Assembly: GCF_000092845.1 (NCBI RefSeq) | Contig: NC_014150.1 | Coordinates: 1,178,001-1,242,000 of the forward strand | Source of the DNA: Brachyspira murdochii DSM 12563 | GTDB taxonomy: Bacteria; Spirochaetota; Brachyspiria; Brachyspirales; Brachyspiraceae | Length of the DNA: 64,000 nt | Direction: 5' to 3' | Shown here: positions 25,916-34,723 of the stretch, piece by piece | Numbering within the stretch: position 1 is the stretch's first letter | How the letters are laid out: each line of letters starts with the position of its first letter | Position numbers and translations under genes: made by a program | Notes under the pieces: generated by a model | Told to the model about the DNA's origin: nothing | What the model saw: only the letters and a program-made list of their open reading frames with translations | Database searches by the model: none

Positions 25916-28900
25916 TCAATCTGAAATATTCTTTAATATGCTAATAATCATAGATATAGATAAAATTATAGTTATTATTATAAGAATAATATTAAGAATA
26001 TTAAAAGCCTCTGTATTAAAAGTTCCTATATACTTTATTATAACGAGAAAAACTCCTACAAAACCTCCAAACATACCGTATAATTTAAGTCTAGTTAAAT
26101 ACTTCTTTGCAAAAGAATTAAATACATCATGTATATTTTTGGCATTCATCTTATCTATCTCTTCTTTTGTAATAGCTGAAAAATCTATTGCATCTATAAT
26201 TAAATTAATATCATCTTCAGCACAATTAATAATCAAATTAAGAAAATAATATTTTAATTTATCATCTATAATAAAAGGTATATCATTTCTAAGTTTTGAA
26301 ATTATCTTTTTTATCTCTTCAGATATGCTTGAGTTTATATATTCATTTTTATCTAAATTATCAAGAATATTATAAATTGATATTATAAAATTATTTAAAT
26401 CAATTAAATTATCATAAAGTAAAAGACGCTCTATATCTGAGTATTTAAAAATATCTTTTAATATATCATCAAAATATTTTTCTATATTCAAACATTCTTT
26501 TATAGTAGTAGGATATAATGAGCTTTCTATATAATTTTTAATATCTTCTGTAACTTTATATCTGTTATTATAAATACTAATGCATAATTTTCTAATGAGT
26601 TCATAAAAATAAATATCCGTATTTTCTAAAAATGATTGAGTATACTTTTCTATTAATTTATAATCTATATTCTTAACAGAAAAATCAAATAATTTATCAA
26701 AAACATTTAATATCAAATACTCATTATTATTTATAGTGTCATTTAAATATTTTCTTAAACTATTTTCTTCATAAAGTTTTTCATTACTATTTTGTCCTAT
26801 AAAATAAGAAACATTTTTTGATAAAATATTTTCATCTAAAAAATTAAAACTTATATTCATAATATCATATTTCATATCATCAATAAAAATAGGAATCTTT
26901 TTATTAATTAAATTTAATATTATTCTGTCTGTCAAATCTATAACCAAATCATTTTTCAAAGGAATATCTTTTATAATGGTCTCTCTTATCTCATACCTAT
27001 TTTCTAATAATGTTTCATTTAATTTTTTACTCATCATAGAAAATATAAACTCACTGTTAGACCTAACAAGGTTTACAATTTCTCCGCCAAACATCTCCTT
27101 TATTTTTTTGCTGCTGTTTTTTGATATCTCATTATCAATAAAATATGCAGCAATATAAAATATTCTATCCCTTACAGAATTTGAATTAATAGCTTTTGTG
27201 GCATTTAAAACTATTATATTTTTAAATTTACTTAAATCTTTTATATTATCTATTATTATATTTTTTATAAAGTCTTTTAAGTTTATAATATTAATATTAG
27301 AAAGTAATAGTTTTAATACTGAAAATATATTATCATTTATATAATTTATTAATACTTCTTTATTATTTTTTATAATATTATATATATAATTATTTTTGAT
27401 AATTAGTTTAATAATACCAGTCTTTATAAAATCAATATTATTAATTATAATAGTGTTAATACTTTCTTTTAAATATGAAAATATATTTAATTTATTTATT
27501 TTCTCATCTTCAAGCATATAATTAAAAAACTTTTTATAATTATCTTTTATCAAATTATCTTCTATATCTTTTTTATTTTCTAAAATACTAATAATACCTT
27601 CTTTTTCCATAAGCCTATCATTAACAAAATCAGACATTGAAGATGCAAATCTGCTTTTCTCACATGCAACAGCCCCCCAAAAAACTTTTTTCTTTATGCC
27701 GAATAAAGGCTCATAAGGCTTGAATATAGAATAAATAGCAAGAACATTCGTTATAAATCCTATAAAAGTGTATACCAAAGGCTCTGCTATATAATTTAAA
27801 TATCCTAAAGAAGGATTAAATGAATTGACTGGAAATAAATACGCTGTTAATAGTCCAAATACAAATCCCAAAAAAGCACCTAATATATTTATAGGCTCTA
27901 ATTCCTTACCCATAAAATCATTGGCCATTTTTGCTATTTCATCTTTATTTAATTTGCCCATATTGTTTTTTATTGTTTTTATTACAATAGAATCTATTAC
28001 TGATGAAATAAAATCCTTCTCTTTATTTATAAACTTTATTATTGAACTATAGGCATTATTATTAAAAAAATTATCTATTTGTTTTTCTTTTTTTATAATT
28101 ATTTCATTTATATTATAATCAGAATATTTATCTATAATTGTTTCAAATAAATTAATTATCTCTTCATAAATAGAATTATTAAATAAATCATTAATAGTTT
28201 TTTCTTTATATTTTAAGTATACATTATATAAATAATTTTCTATACTTGATTTATTTTCTTTAATGATAACACTAATATCAAAACTATAAAAAAACTTATT
28301 TAATGTTTCTTCATTTATAGAATCTATTTTTTTATATACAAATGCTGAAACCTTATCAAAATTTGAAACAGCATATTTAATAATCTCTTTTTCAACAAAA
28401 CTATATAATTCTTTTATCATATAAGAATCAGCTAATAAACTTATCTTCATATTCAAAAACTTTTCTATCAAAGAATTAGGAAACTCTTTGATATTGAATA
28501 TCACAATATCTCTTAAAACATTTTTTAAAGTATCCTCATTAACCTCAATACTTTTTAATATTTTAGATATTTTTGTATTATTAAGATAATTTATTATATC
28601 ATCACACACTGCCTCAACTAATTTCTCATTATTATCTTTATACTTTTGAGTATATTCTATAATTTTATTAACTATCTTATATTTTGAAGCTATATCATTT
28701 AAAAAAACTTTTCTAATAGCTTTTACTATAAACTGCCAAAAAACTCCGTCTATATTTTCTATTTCTTCATCAACAGCCTTTTCTATAATGCATTCTAATT
28801 TTGATTTATTTTCATTTATTATAGGAATTATTATATCTATTAATTTGGGAAGTATATCTGATACTATATCTTTAATTCTATCTGATATATTATGATTTAA

Positions 28901-29731
28901 AAGTTCATATATTGTTTTATCAGTATTTTTTAATTTCATATAGAGTTTATCTATTACATAATCAACTATATTTTCAAATTCTTTTTTATTTGATAATTCT
29001 TTGATAATATCTTTTATCTCTAAAATGTCATTTATAGAAAATAATTCCTTTATTTTTTTATCCGATAGGGAAAAGAAAAAATCATAAAAAAGATTTTCTA
29101 TATTTAAATTATTAATTAAAGATATTAATAAACTCTCTATTTTTTTATTATTATTTGACAAGTTATTAATAATATTATCAGATATTTCTTTTAATATATC
29201 TTTATATTTTTCATTATTATTTTTATATATTTTATTTGCTGCATTTAATATAAAATGATTATTCTTCTCATAAGATATGAAAGACTCTGTAATACTTTTT
29301 ATAATATGTTTGAATTGACTTTCATCTATAATCTGCTCTAGTTTTATATTTTTAGATAATTCATTTAATATTGTTAGTATATTTTCATTAGCATCTGTTT
29401 TTATCCAATTTATTATATTTTCTTTAGACTCATTAAACCCTGCTACATTTTTTATTTTTATATCTGTTTTTGATATTAATTGATTTTTTATTTTCTTAAA
29501 AAACTCTTTTATATTGTTTTGAAACTTATCTTTTATTATTTCTTTATATATAGAATCATAATTAATAATCTTTTTAGAAATCATAATACTTATTTCATCA
29601 ATAAATCTGTCTTTTTCTCTTGCTATTATTCCATTATTAGAAAATAACTTTTTTAATGCTATCGTATTAGTATAATAACCAGCAGCAGCTCCGAGAAAAG
29701 CTCCTAACATTAATTGAAAAAATAAATCCAT
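25916..29731 (-). CDS. Giant membrane protein with two DUF445 units
   Basis: A 1271-residue protein, about three times the usual DUF445 length. Each half has a DUF445-like membrane entry: GAAAGYYTNTIALKKLF at residues about 14-30, and GFITNVLAIYSIFKPYEPLF near residue 660, followed by FWGAVACEKSRFASSMSDFV. Each half also has a closing membrane segment (LGAFLGFVFGLLTAYLF near 620, and a two-helix C-terminus). The long intervening stretches are helical, Asn/Ile/Lys-rich and probably extracytoplasmic or peripheral. DUF445 proteins are envelope proteins of unsettled function. The start ATG has only a weak ribosome site. It begins 19 nt after the 29751-30809 gene, so the two are likely co-transcribed. 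Confidence 0.75.
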   Translation of the reverse strand: MDLFFQLMLGAFLGAAAGYYTNTIALKKLFSNNGIIAREKDRFIDEISIMISKKIINYDSIYKEIIKDKFQNNIKEFFKKIKNQLISKTDIKIKNVAGFNESKENIINWIKTDANENILTILNELSKNIKLEQIIDESQFKHIIKSITESFISYEKNNHFILNAANKIYKNNNEKYKDILKEISDNIINNLSNNNKKIESLLISLINNLNIENLFYDFFFSLSDKKIKELFSINDILEIKDIIKELSNKKEFENIVDYVIDKLYMKLKNTDKTIYELLNHNISDRIKDIVSDILPKLIDIIIPIINENKSKLECIIEKAVDEEIENIDGVFWQFIVKAIRKVFLNDIASKYKIVNKIIEYTQKYKDNNEKLVEAVCDDIINYLNNTKISKILKSIEVNEDTLKNVLRDIVIFNIKEFPNSLIEKFLNMKISLLADSYMIKELYSFVEKEIIKYAVSNFDKVSAFVYKKIDSINEETLNKFFYSFDISVIIKENKSSIENYLYNVYLKYKEKTINDLFNNSIYEEIINLFETIIDKYSDYNINEIIIKKEKQIDNFFNNNAYSSIIKFINKEKDFISSVIDSIVIKTIKNNMGKLNKDEIAKMANDFMGKELEPINILGAFLGFVFGLLTAYLFPVNSFNPSLGYLNYIAEPLVYTFIGFITNVLAIYSIFKPYEPLFGIKKKVFWGAVACEKSRFASSMSDFVNDRLMEKEGIISILENKKDIEDNLIKDNYKKFFNYMLEDEKINKLNIFSYLKESINTIIINNIDFIKTGIIKLIIKNNYIYNIIKNNKEVLINYINDNIFSVLKLLLSNINIINLKDFIKNIIIDNIKDLSKFKNIIVLNATKAINSNSVRDRIFYIAAYFIDNEISKNSSKKIKEMFGGEIVNLVRSNSEFIFSMMSKKLNETLLENRYEIRETIIKDIPLKNDLVIDLTDRIILNLINKKIPIFIDDMKYDIMNISFNFLDENILSKNVSYFIGQNSNEKLYEENSLRKYLNDTINNNEYLILNVFDKLFDFSVKNIDYKLIEKYTQSFLENTDIYFYELIRKLCISIYNNRYKVTEDIKNYIESSLYPTTIKECLNIEKYFDDILKDIFKYSDIERLLLYDNLIDLNNFIISIYNILDNLDKNEYINSSISEEIKKIISKLRNDIPFIIDDKLKYYFLNLIINCAEDDINLIIDAIDFSAITKEEIDKMNAKNIHDVFNSFAKKYLTRLKLYGMFGGFVGVFLVIIKYIGTFNTEAFNILNIILIIITIILSISMIISILKNISD

Positions 29732-29750
29732 TTTTCTATATACTACTCAA

Positions 29751-30809
29751 TCATTTCTCAAAAGATTCTAATTCTTTGCATAGCTTCACAAAATCTTCAT
29801 AAACAGTTATAGACTGCAGATATCTCAAATCAAGCATATACCCAGAATCAACATGCTTGAAAAATTCTGCATCCCAAAGTTCAGTTTGTATAAATCCTTT
29901 TTTATAATCATATTTATAAGGCTCAAATTTAAATGGATAAGCTCTAAAATATTTTACCTTAGCAAAGCATAATTTATATATTCTAAAGAGTATTCCTATA
30001 GTATCGTTTCTATTTAAAAATTTATCAGTAAATATTAAAGTTTTATGCGAGTTTTCTTTCTCCTGATACCATCCTCCATCTTCTTTTTTTAATCCGTATT
30101 TTTTTATGATATTATCTTTATCTGATGAATAAAGCGAGGTAAAATCATAATCATATCTTACCTCTTCATTTATAAACTCTATGCCTTCGCATACAATATA
30201 AAAATATCCTCTCATATCATCAGCCTTAATCTTTACTATAAGAGAAGACTTTTCATCTACAATATTTTTATAATTTTTAATATCATTAAAATCATCAGAA
30301 GCATAAAATACATCATACTCATTAGGACATGCACTAAAATATTTTGAACACTCTACAAAAGATGCATTTTTAAAAATTATTTCTATGCTATGATAACAGC
30401 TTAAATCATTACTAGCAACAATATGCAAATCTTTATCATAACCAGCAATCATAAAATCAAGCCACATATTATCTTTTATAGCATTATTTATATTTTTTAT
30501 ATTTTCTTTTAAGTTAATAAAATTAATCTCTTCAATATATGCCTGAAACTCTGCTTCCATATACTTAAAATTAGTAAATGCAACTTTGTCATCATGTTCT
30601 AATATTTCTATATATACAGCATCATCTATATAAAAAAGATATTTTTTATTATCATTAAATAATAAATATCCGTTTTCAGTTTCTTTCATTTCAGCATTAA
30701 TTTTAGACTTTATGTATCTTATCAAATAAAACATATCATTTTTAATGTTTTCACTGTCAATGATTTTAATTTTTTTTGATTTTTCATCTAAAGAAATTAT
30801 TTTATACAT
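29751..30809 (-). CDS. Conserved protein of unknown function
   Basis: About 352 residues, cytoplasmic, no signal peptide or membrane helix, rich in Tyr, Phe and acidic residues. I do not recognise a family. Visible features are an N-terminal beta-strand-rich part (MYKIISLDEKSKKIKIIDSE), two cysteines in a CSKYFSACPNEYD segment, and a C-terminal part with KKYGLKKEDGGWYQEKE. The start is set to the ATG at 30809, which has GGAT upstream; an in-frame TTG fourteen codons earlier is less likely. It is the leading gene of a pair with the DUF445 protein and lies divergent from the ECF-controlled genes. Confidence 0.65.
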   Translation of the reverse strand: MYKIISLDEKSKKIKIIDSENIKNDMFYLIRYIKSKINAEMKETENGYLLFNDNKKYLFYIDDAVYIEILEHDDKVAFTNFKYMEAEFQAYIEEINFINLKENIKNINNAIKDNMWLDFMIAGYDKDLHIVASNDLSCYHSIEIIFKNASFVECSKYFSACPNEYDVFYASDDFNDIKNYKNIVDEKSSLIVKIKADDMRGYFYIVCEGIEFINEEVRYDYDFTSLYSSDKDNIIKKYGLKKEDGGWYQEKENSHKTLIFTDKFLNRNDTIGILFRIYKLCFAKVKYFRAYPFKFEPYKYDYKKGFIQTELWDAEFFKHVDSGYMLDLRYLQSITVYEDFVKLCKELESFEK

Positions 30810-30892
30810 TTTATATCCAAATATTTTATATTTATAATTATTATAGTACAAAAAATTAGTTTTTTAAAGATTAAAAATAAAGTTATTTAATA

Positions 30893-30920
30893 GGAACTTT
30901 TATCTTTTTTTATTCGTCTA
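30893..30920 (+). promoter_or_regulatory. ECF-sigma promoter 1
   Basis: GGAAC (30893-30897), 17 nt, CGTCTA (30915-30920). The identical bipartite motif with the identical spacer occurs at 31342-31369. Both stand just before genes of a cluster that encodes an ECF sigma factor, which is the usual autoregulated arrangement. The spacing from CGTCTA to the ATG is 27 nt. Confidence 0.8.
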
Positions 30921-30947
30921 AAAAAATTAAATAGAAGGATTTTATGT

Positions 30948-31340
30948 ATGAAAAAATTAATACTTATTATTTTATTAATATTCAGCAGTTTATATGCCGA
31001 TGATACTTTCAATATAAGCGATAATTCATTAAAAGTTCTTCATGATGCAGGAGTTGAAATAAATCAGGAACAGAAAAAAAATATAAATTTGATAGTAAAA
31101 AAATATATGCCTTATATAAAACAATTACTATTAGAAATAAAAGATATAGAGTCAAAACTTAATAATGAATACAAAAAAACTGACGTTAATTTAAACATAA
31201 TAAAGAAATTATTATTTGAAAAAAAGACAAAAGAGGCAGATTTTGACTATATTATAATGTCATGCGATTTGGATATATTAGAATTATTTTCTAATGATGA
31301 TATAAAAAGAATAAAATACTATATAATTTTTAAAAAATAA
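30948..31340 (+). CDS. Small exported protein, Spy/CpxP-like
   Basis: 130 residues with a cleavable signal peptide (KKLILIILLIFSSLYADD). The mature chain is helical and highly charged. It shares its plan with the next gene: an IxLTxEQ-like turn (VEINQEQKKNINLIVKKY), a long amphipathic helix, and a terminal ILELFSNDDIKRIK. This layout resembles Spy/CpxP periplasmic chaperone-like proteins, but the LTxxQ motifs are degenerate, so the family call is tentative. GAAGGA precedes the ATG. It is driven by its own ECF promoter. Confidence 0.7.
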   Translation: MKKLILIILLIFSSLYADDTFNISDNSLKVLHDAGVEINQEQKKNINLIVKKYMPYIKQLLLEIKDIESKLNNEYKKTDVNLNIIKKLLFEKKTKEADFDYIIMSCDLDILELFSNDDIKRIKYYIIFKK

Positions 31341-31341
31341 G

Positions 31342-31369
31342 GGAACTTTTAACAAGTTTATATCGTCTA
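31342..31369 (+). promoter_or_regulatory. ECF-sigma promoter 2
   Basis: GGAAC (31342-31346), 17 nt, CGTCTA (31364-31369). It extends to GGGAACTTTTA at the -35, matching promoter 1. It would drive the 31429 gene and, by read-through, the sigma and anti-sigma genes. Confidence 0.8.
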
Positions 31370-31428
31370 ACTAATTAAAGATAATAGATGATATATAATA
31401 ATAATATGTATACAGATAAGGAGAGTTT

Positions 31429-31875
31429 ATGAAAAAAATATTTTTGGCATTGTCTTTGATATTTGTATTATCTTTATCTATTTTTGCTCAGCCAGGACCG
31501 AAAGGACCGGGACCTCATGGACCAAGACATAGGAGAGGAGCTGAATTTGATAAGAGATTAGGCAATGATCCTTTGCAGTATTTTAGAAAAATAGGTATAA
31601 CACTTACAGATGAACAAGCTGAGATAATGTATGATATAGCAATAAAATTTATCACAGAAGATGAACCTATCAGACTTGAGATAGAAAGAATAAATAATGA
31701 CATTAGAATGGAGTTAATGAAAGAAAATACTGACAGAAACATATTAAAAGAGCTAATAAAAAGCAAAAAAGAGCAGGAAGCTTTGAGAGATTATTTAAGA
31801 ATAGTAAGAGATTTAGACATAATAGATGTGCTTACTCCAAGCCAAAAGGCTTTATTAAATAAAAAGATGCAGTAA
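31429..31875 (+). CDS. Exported Spy/CpxP-like protein with Pro/Gly/His-rich linker
   Basis: 148 residues. The signal peptide (MKKIFLALSLIFVLSLSIFA) is followed by an unusual GPKGPGPHGPRHRRG segment, then a helical domain with GITLTDEQAEIMYDIAIKFI (an LTxxQ-type motif), a long charged helix, and a terminal VLTPSQKALLNKKM (second LTxxQ-like motif). Spy/CpxP relatives bind misfolded or envelope-stress ligands in the periplasm. The histidine-rich linker could also bind metal. It lies 17 nt before the sigma gene and has a strong ribosome site (AAGGAGAG). Confidence 0.75.
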   Translation: MKKIFLALSLIFVLSLSIFAQPGPKGPGPHGPRHRRGAEFDKRLGNDPLQYFRKIGITLTDEQAEIMYDIAIKFITEDEPIRLEIERINNDIRMELMKENTDRNILKELIKSKKEQEALRDYLRIVRDLDIIDVLTPSQKALLNKKMQ

Positions 31876-31891
31876 TATAGGTTTATAAGGT

Positions 31892-32443
31892 ATGAGCGGT
31901 GCTGGTATTATGGCGTATGAAGATAATATAGAAGCTTTTAAAGCAGGTAATGAAGAAGCTTACAAAGAGCTTGTAGAAATGTATAAAAAACCGCTGTTTA
32001 ATTTGGTTTATTCTATCATTTCAAACAGCGAAGAAGCAGAAGAAATCGTGCAGGACGTTTTTGTAAGTTTTTATATAAAAAGAGAAAGTTTTGAAGGCAG
32101 AAGTAAAATATATACTTGGCTTTACAGAGTATCTTTTAATAGGGCAGTAGATCATATAAGAAAAAGAGAAAGAGAGAAAAAATACAGGATAAAAGAATAT
32201 AGAAACTCAGAAGTGCAGGAATCTGATAATGATAATAGTATTAATAAGATTATATTAGCAGAGGCATTATCAAAGTTGGAAGATGATTTTCGTATACCGC
32301 TTATGATGGCAGAATATGAAAATTATTCTTATAATGAAATATCTGAAACACTGGATCTGCCTGTTAATACGGTAAGAACCAGAATATTCAGAGCTAGAAA
32401 AAAACTTTTATCTATTATGCAAAAGATGGGGGTAACTTTATGA
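31892..32443 (+). CDS. ECF (extracytoplasmic function) RNA polymerase sigma factor
   Basis: 183 residues with only sigma regions 2 and 4. Region 2: LFNLVYSIISNSEEAEEIVQ, DVFVSFYIKRESFEGRSKIY and TWLYRVSFNRAVDHIRKR. Region 4: a helix-turn-helix in YNEISETLDLPVNTVRTRIF and RARKKL. It presumably reads the GGAAC-N17-CGTCTA promoters just upstream. The first ATG is close to an AAGG, and a second in-frame ATG at 31910 (MAYEDN) is also possible. Its stop overlaps the anti-sigma start by four bases (ATGA), implying translational coupling. Confidence 0.92.
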   Translation: MSGAGIMAYEDNIEAFKAGNEEAYKELVEMYKKPLFNLVYSIISNSEEAEEIVQDVFVSFYIKRESFEGRSKIYTWLYRVSFNRAVDHIRKREREKKYRIKEYRNSEVQESDNDNSINKIILAEALSKLEDDFRIPLMMAEYENYSYNEISETLDLPVNTVRTRIFRARKKLLSIMQKMGVTL

Positions 32444-32913
32444 AAAATAATCATGAATATTATGAAATGCTTATAAGCAGATATAAAGACAATGATTTAG
32501 ACAGCAATGAAATATTTGAGATGGAAAAACATCTGTCTTCTTGTAAATCATGTCAGAAGTTTAAAGAAGAACTTGATTCTATGTCATCTATACTATGCGG
32601 TAAAAAACTTATAATAGTACATAAAAAGAAAATATTTAATAAAAATAAAGTAATAGCTTCTATAGGATCTCTGGCAGCTGCTTTATTAATATTTGCAGGT
32701 GTTAATAGCCTATATAAACAGCAGTCTGACGATAATTCTGCTATAATAGCAAATAACTCTTCTTCAATGAAAACAGTTATAGACTATAATATAAGCGATG
32801 AAGACTATACTCCTCTATCAAGTTATTTCAGCTACAGCGATGAAGAAAATACAGATGAAGGAAGCGAAGAAATATCAATAATGTCAGCTTATATTTATTA
32901 TATGGGCAAATAA
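32440..32913 (+). CDS. Zinc-finger transmembrane anti-sigma factor
   Basis: 157 residues. The N-terminal anti-sigma domain has the zinc motif HLSSCKSCQKF (HxxxCxxC, residues about 30-37). A single membrane helix (VIASIGSLAAALLIFAGVNS, about 70-90) and a short acidic external tail of about 65 residues follow. This ZAS layout holds the ECF sigma factor at the membrane until a signal releases it. It is coupled to the sigma gene by an ATGA overlap. The external part has no recognisable sensor domain. Confidence 0.88.
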   Translation: MKNNHEYYEMLISRYKDNDLDSNEIFEMEKHLSSCKSCQKFKEELDSMSSILCGKKLIIVHKKKIFNKNKVIASIGSLAAALLIFAGVNSLYKQQSDDNSAIIANNSSSMKTVIDYNISDEDYTPLSSYFSYSDEENTDEGSEEISIMSAYIYYMGK

Positions 32914-32918
32914 ACAAG

Positions 32919-33482
32919 TTAAATAGTTTTAGCTAATTGCTTTACAGTTTCAGGCAGTATTCTATGTTCTTCTAAAAGCACTCTTTTTTGTAAAGTTTCA
33001 GGAGTATCATCTTCTTTTACAGCTACTCTAGCCTGCATTATTATATCTCCTCCGTCTATTACTTCAGTTACATAATGCACAGTACAGCCAGACTCTTTTT
33101 CTTTATTTGCAATAACTGCCTCATGTACATGAATTCCGTACATTCCCTTTCCTCCGTATTTTGGAAGAAGAGATGGGTGTATATTAATAATTTTTCCTTT
33201 CCATTTTTTTATAAAATTAGTATCTACTATTGATAAAAATCCTGCTAACACTACTAAATCTATGTTATTAAGATGTTTGTCTATAGTATTAAACAAATCA
33301 TTTTTATGCATTTTTTTATCTATAATAACAGAAGATATACCAAATCTTTTAGCTATACTAATACCCTTGCATTGTCTATCAGCTATAACAATATCAATTT
33401 GATAATCATCTTTATCTTGCATCTCTATTAGAGAAAGTAAATTACTTCCGCCTCCAGAAATCAAAACAGCTATTCTAAGCAT
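32919..33482 (-). CDS. purN: Phosphoribosylglycinamide formyltransferase
   Basis: Third step of purine synthesis: formyl transfer from 10-formyl-THF to GAR. The 187 residues begin MLRIAVLISGGGSNLLSLIE (phosphate loop). The catalytic segment is KIINIHPSLLPKYGGKGMYG, then VHEAVIANKEKESGCTVHYV with the family's asparagine/histidine/aspartate core, ending DGGDIIMQARV. It overlaps the end of purM by 13 bp, so the two are co-translated. It is convergent with the anti-sigma gene, only 5 nt away, and no strong terminator lies between. Confidence 0.95.
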   Translation of the reverse strand: MLRIAVLISGGGSNLLSLIEMQDKDDYQIDIVIADRQCKGISIAKRFGISSVIIDKKMHKNDLFNTIDKHLNNIDLVVLAGFLSIVDTNFIKKWKGKIINIHPSLLPKYGGKGMYGIHVHEAVIANKEKESGCTVHYVTEVIDGGDIIMQARVAVKEDDTPETLQKRVLLEEHRILPETVKQLAKTI

Positions 33483-34483
33483 ATTCCACTCTTACCCTTA
33501 TCTTCATTTTTTGTAATATAACCAATATCATAAGCCTCTTCATTCATATCTTTCAAATCTCTTATAATATTATCTTTATCATCTTTGGAAGCTATTATAA
33601 CGAAGCCTATACCCATATTAAAAGTATTGTACATCTCTTCTTCTTTAATATTTCCAAGATACCTTATATAATTGAATATATTAGGAGTTTGAAAACTGTC
33701 TTTTTTAATAACAGCTTTATACCCTTTAGCAATAGCACGCGGAACATTTTCTATTAATCCGCCTCCTGTAATATGAGCCATTCCTTTTATATTATATTTT
33801 TCTAATAGAGGAAGAACTTTTTTTACATATATTTTAGTGGGAACTAAAAGAGTCTCGCCTATTTTTTCACCTTCAAATACAGCATTATAATCGCGTACAA
33901 GTTTTCTTATAAGAGAAAATCCATTGCTGTGAAAACCAGAAGAAGAAATACCTATAACAGCATCATCTTCAGCAACATTAGCTCCGTCTATAATTTTATC
34001 TTTTTCCACAACCCCTACACAGAAACCAGCAATATCATAATCACCCTCTTTATAAAAACCCGGCATTTCAGCAGTCTCTCCGCCTATCAAAGCAGCACCC
34101 GCCTCATAACAGCCGTCAGCAATACCTTTTACTATTAAACTAGCAGTTTCTCCGTTTAATTTACCGCAGGCTAAATAATCCAAAAAGAAAATAGGCTTTG
34201 CCCCATGACAAAGTACATCATTAACACACATAGCAACAGCATCTATACCTACTGTATCATACTTTTTCATAGAAAATGCTATTTCAAGTTTTGTTCCTAC
34301 TCCGTCAGTACCAGAAACTAATACCGGATTATTATATTTGCCAAGCTCATACATAGCACCAAAACTTCCTATAGTATTAAGTACATTTGAATGCATAGTT
34401 TTGGCAACTACTTCTTTCATAAGAGAAACAGCTTTGTAGCCTTCTTCTCTATTAACTCCGCTGTCTGCATAAGAAATACTCAT
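33470..34483 (-). CDS. purM: Phosphoribosylformylglycinamidine cyclo-ligase (AIR synthetase)
   Basis: Fifth step of purine synthesis: ATP-dependent closure of FGAM to AIR. The 337 residues have PurM signatures: SYADSGVNREEGYKAV, PVLVSGTDGVGTKLEIAF, GIDAVAMCVNDVLCHGAKP, LIGGETAEMPGFY, a GISSSGFHSNGFSLIR block and AHITGGGLIENVPR. The ATG is preceded by AAGGG. A plausible promoter (TTGTAA-N16-TATACT, 34540-34567) lies upstream. No purine riboswitch is visible in the short leader. Confidence 0.96.
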   Translation of the reverse strand: MSISYADSGVNREEGYKAVSLMKEVVAKTMHSNVLNTIGSFGAMYELGKYNNPVLVSGTDGVGTKLEIAFSMKKYDTVGIDAVAMCVNDVLCHGAKPIFFLDYLACGKLNGETASLIVKGIADGCYEAGAALIGGETAEMPGFYKEGDYDIAGFCVGVVEKDKIIDGANVAEDDAVIGISSSGFHSNGFSLIRKLVRDYNAVFEGEKIGETLLVPTKIYVKKVLPLLEKYNIKGMAHITGGGLIENVPRAIAKGYKAVIKKDSFQTPNIFNYIRYLGNIKEEEMYNTFNMGIGFVIIASKDDKDNIIRDLKDMNEEAYDIGYITKNEDKGKSGICLE

Positions 34484-34539
34484 AAATAATTCCCTTAATT
34501 TTTTAGATTATTTTTTTATTGATAAATAAGATAGCTATT

Positions 34540-34567
34540 AGTATACCAATATTTTTTTTATTTACAA
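34540..34567 (-). promoter_or_regulatory. Likely purM-purN promoter
   Basis: Minus strand: TTGTAA (34562-34567), a 16-nt spacer, TATACT (34540-34545). It falls between the infB terminator and purM, which supports independent transcription of purMN. Confidence 0.45.
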
Positions 34568-34658
34568 GAATAATTTTTTTATTTATAAAAAATAGTTTAA
34601 ATAACAAAAAAATAATAAATATCAAACTTCTATAAAATATAATTTTTATAGAAAATGA

Positions 34659-34695
34659 ATAAAAAAGCAATGAATTTATATGAAATTCATTGCTT
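34659..34695 (-). terminator. Terminator of the infB transcript
   Basis: A perfect 13-bp stem (AAGCAATGAATTT / AAATTCATTGCTT) with a five-base loop, followed on the minus strand by a run of T. It lies 29 nt past the infB stop. Confidence 0.85.
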
Positions 34696-34723
34696 ATATA
34701 ATTATTAAAACACAAAAAATATA

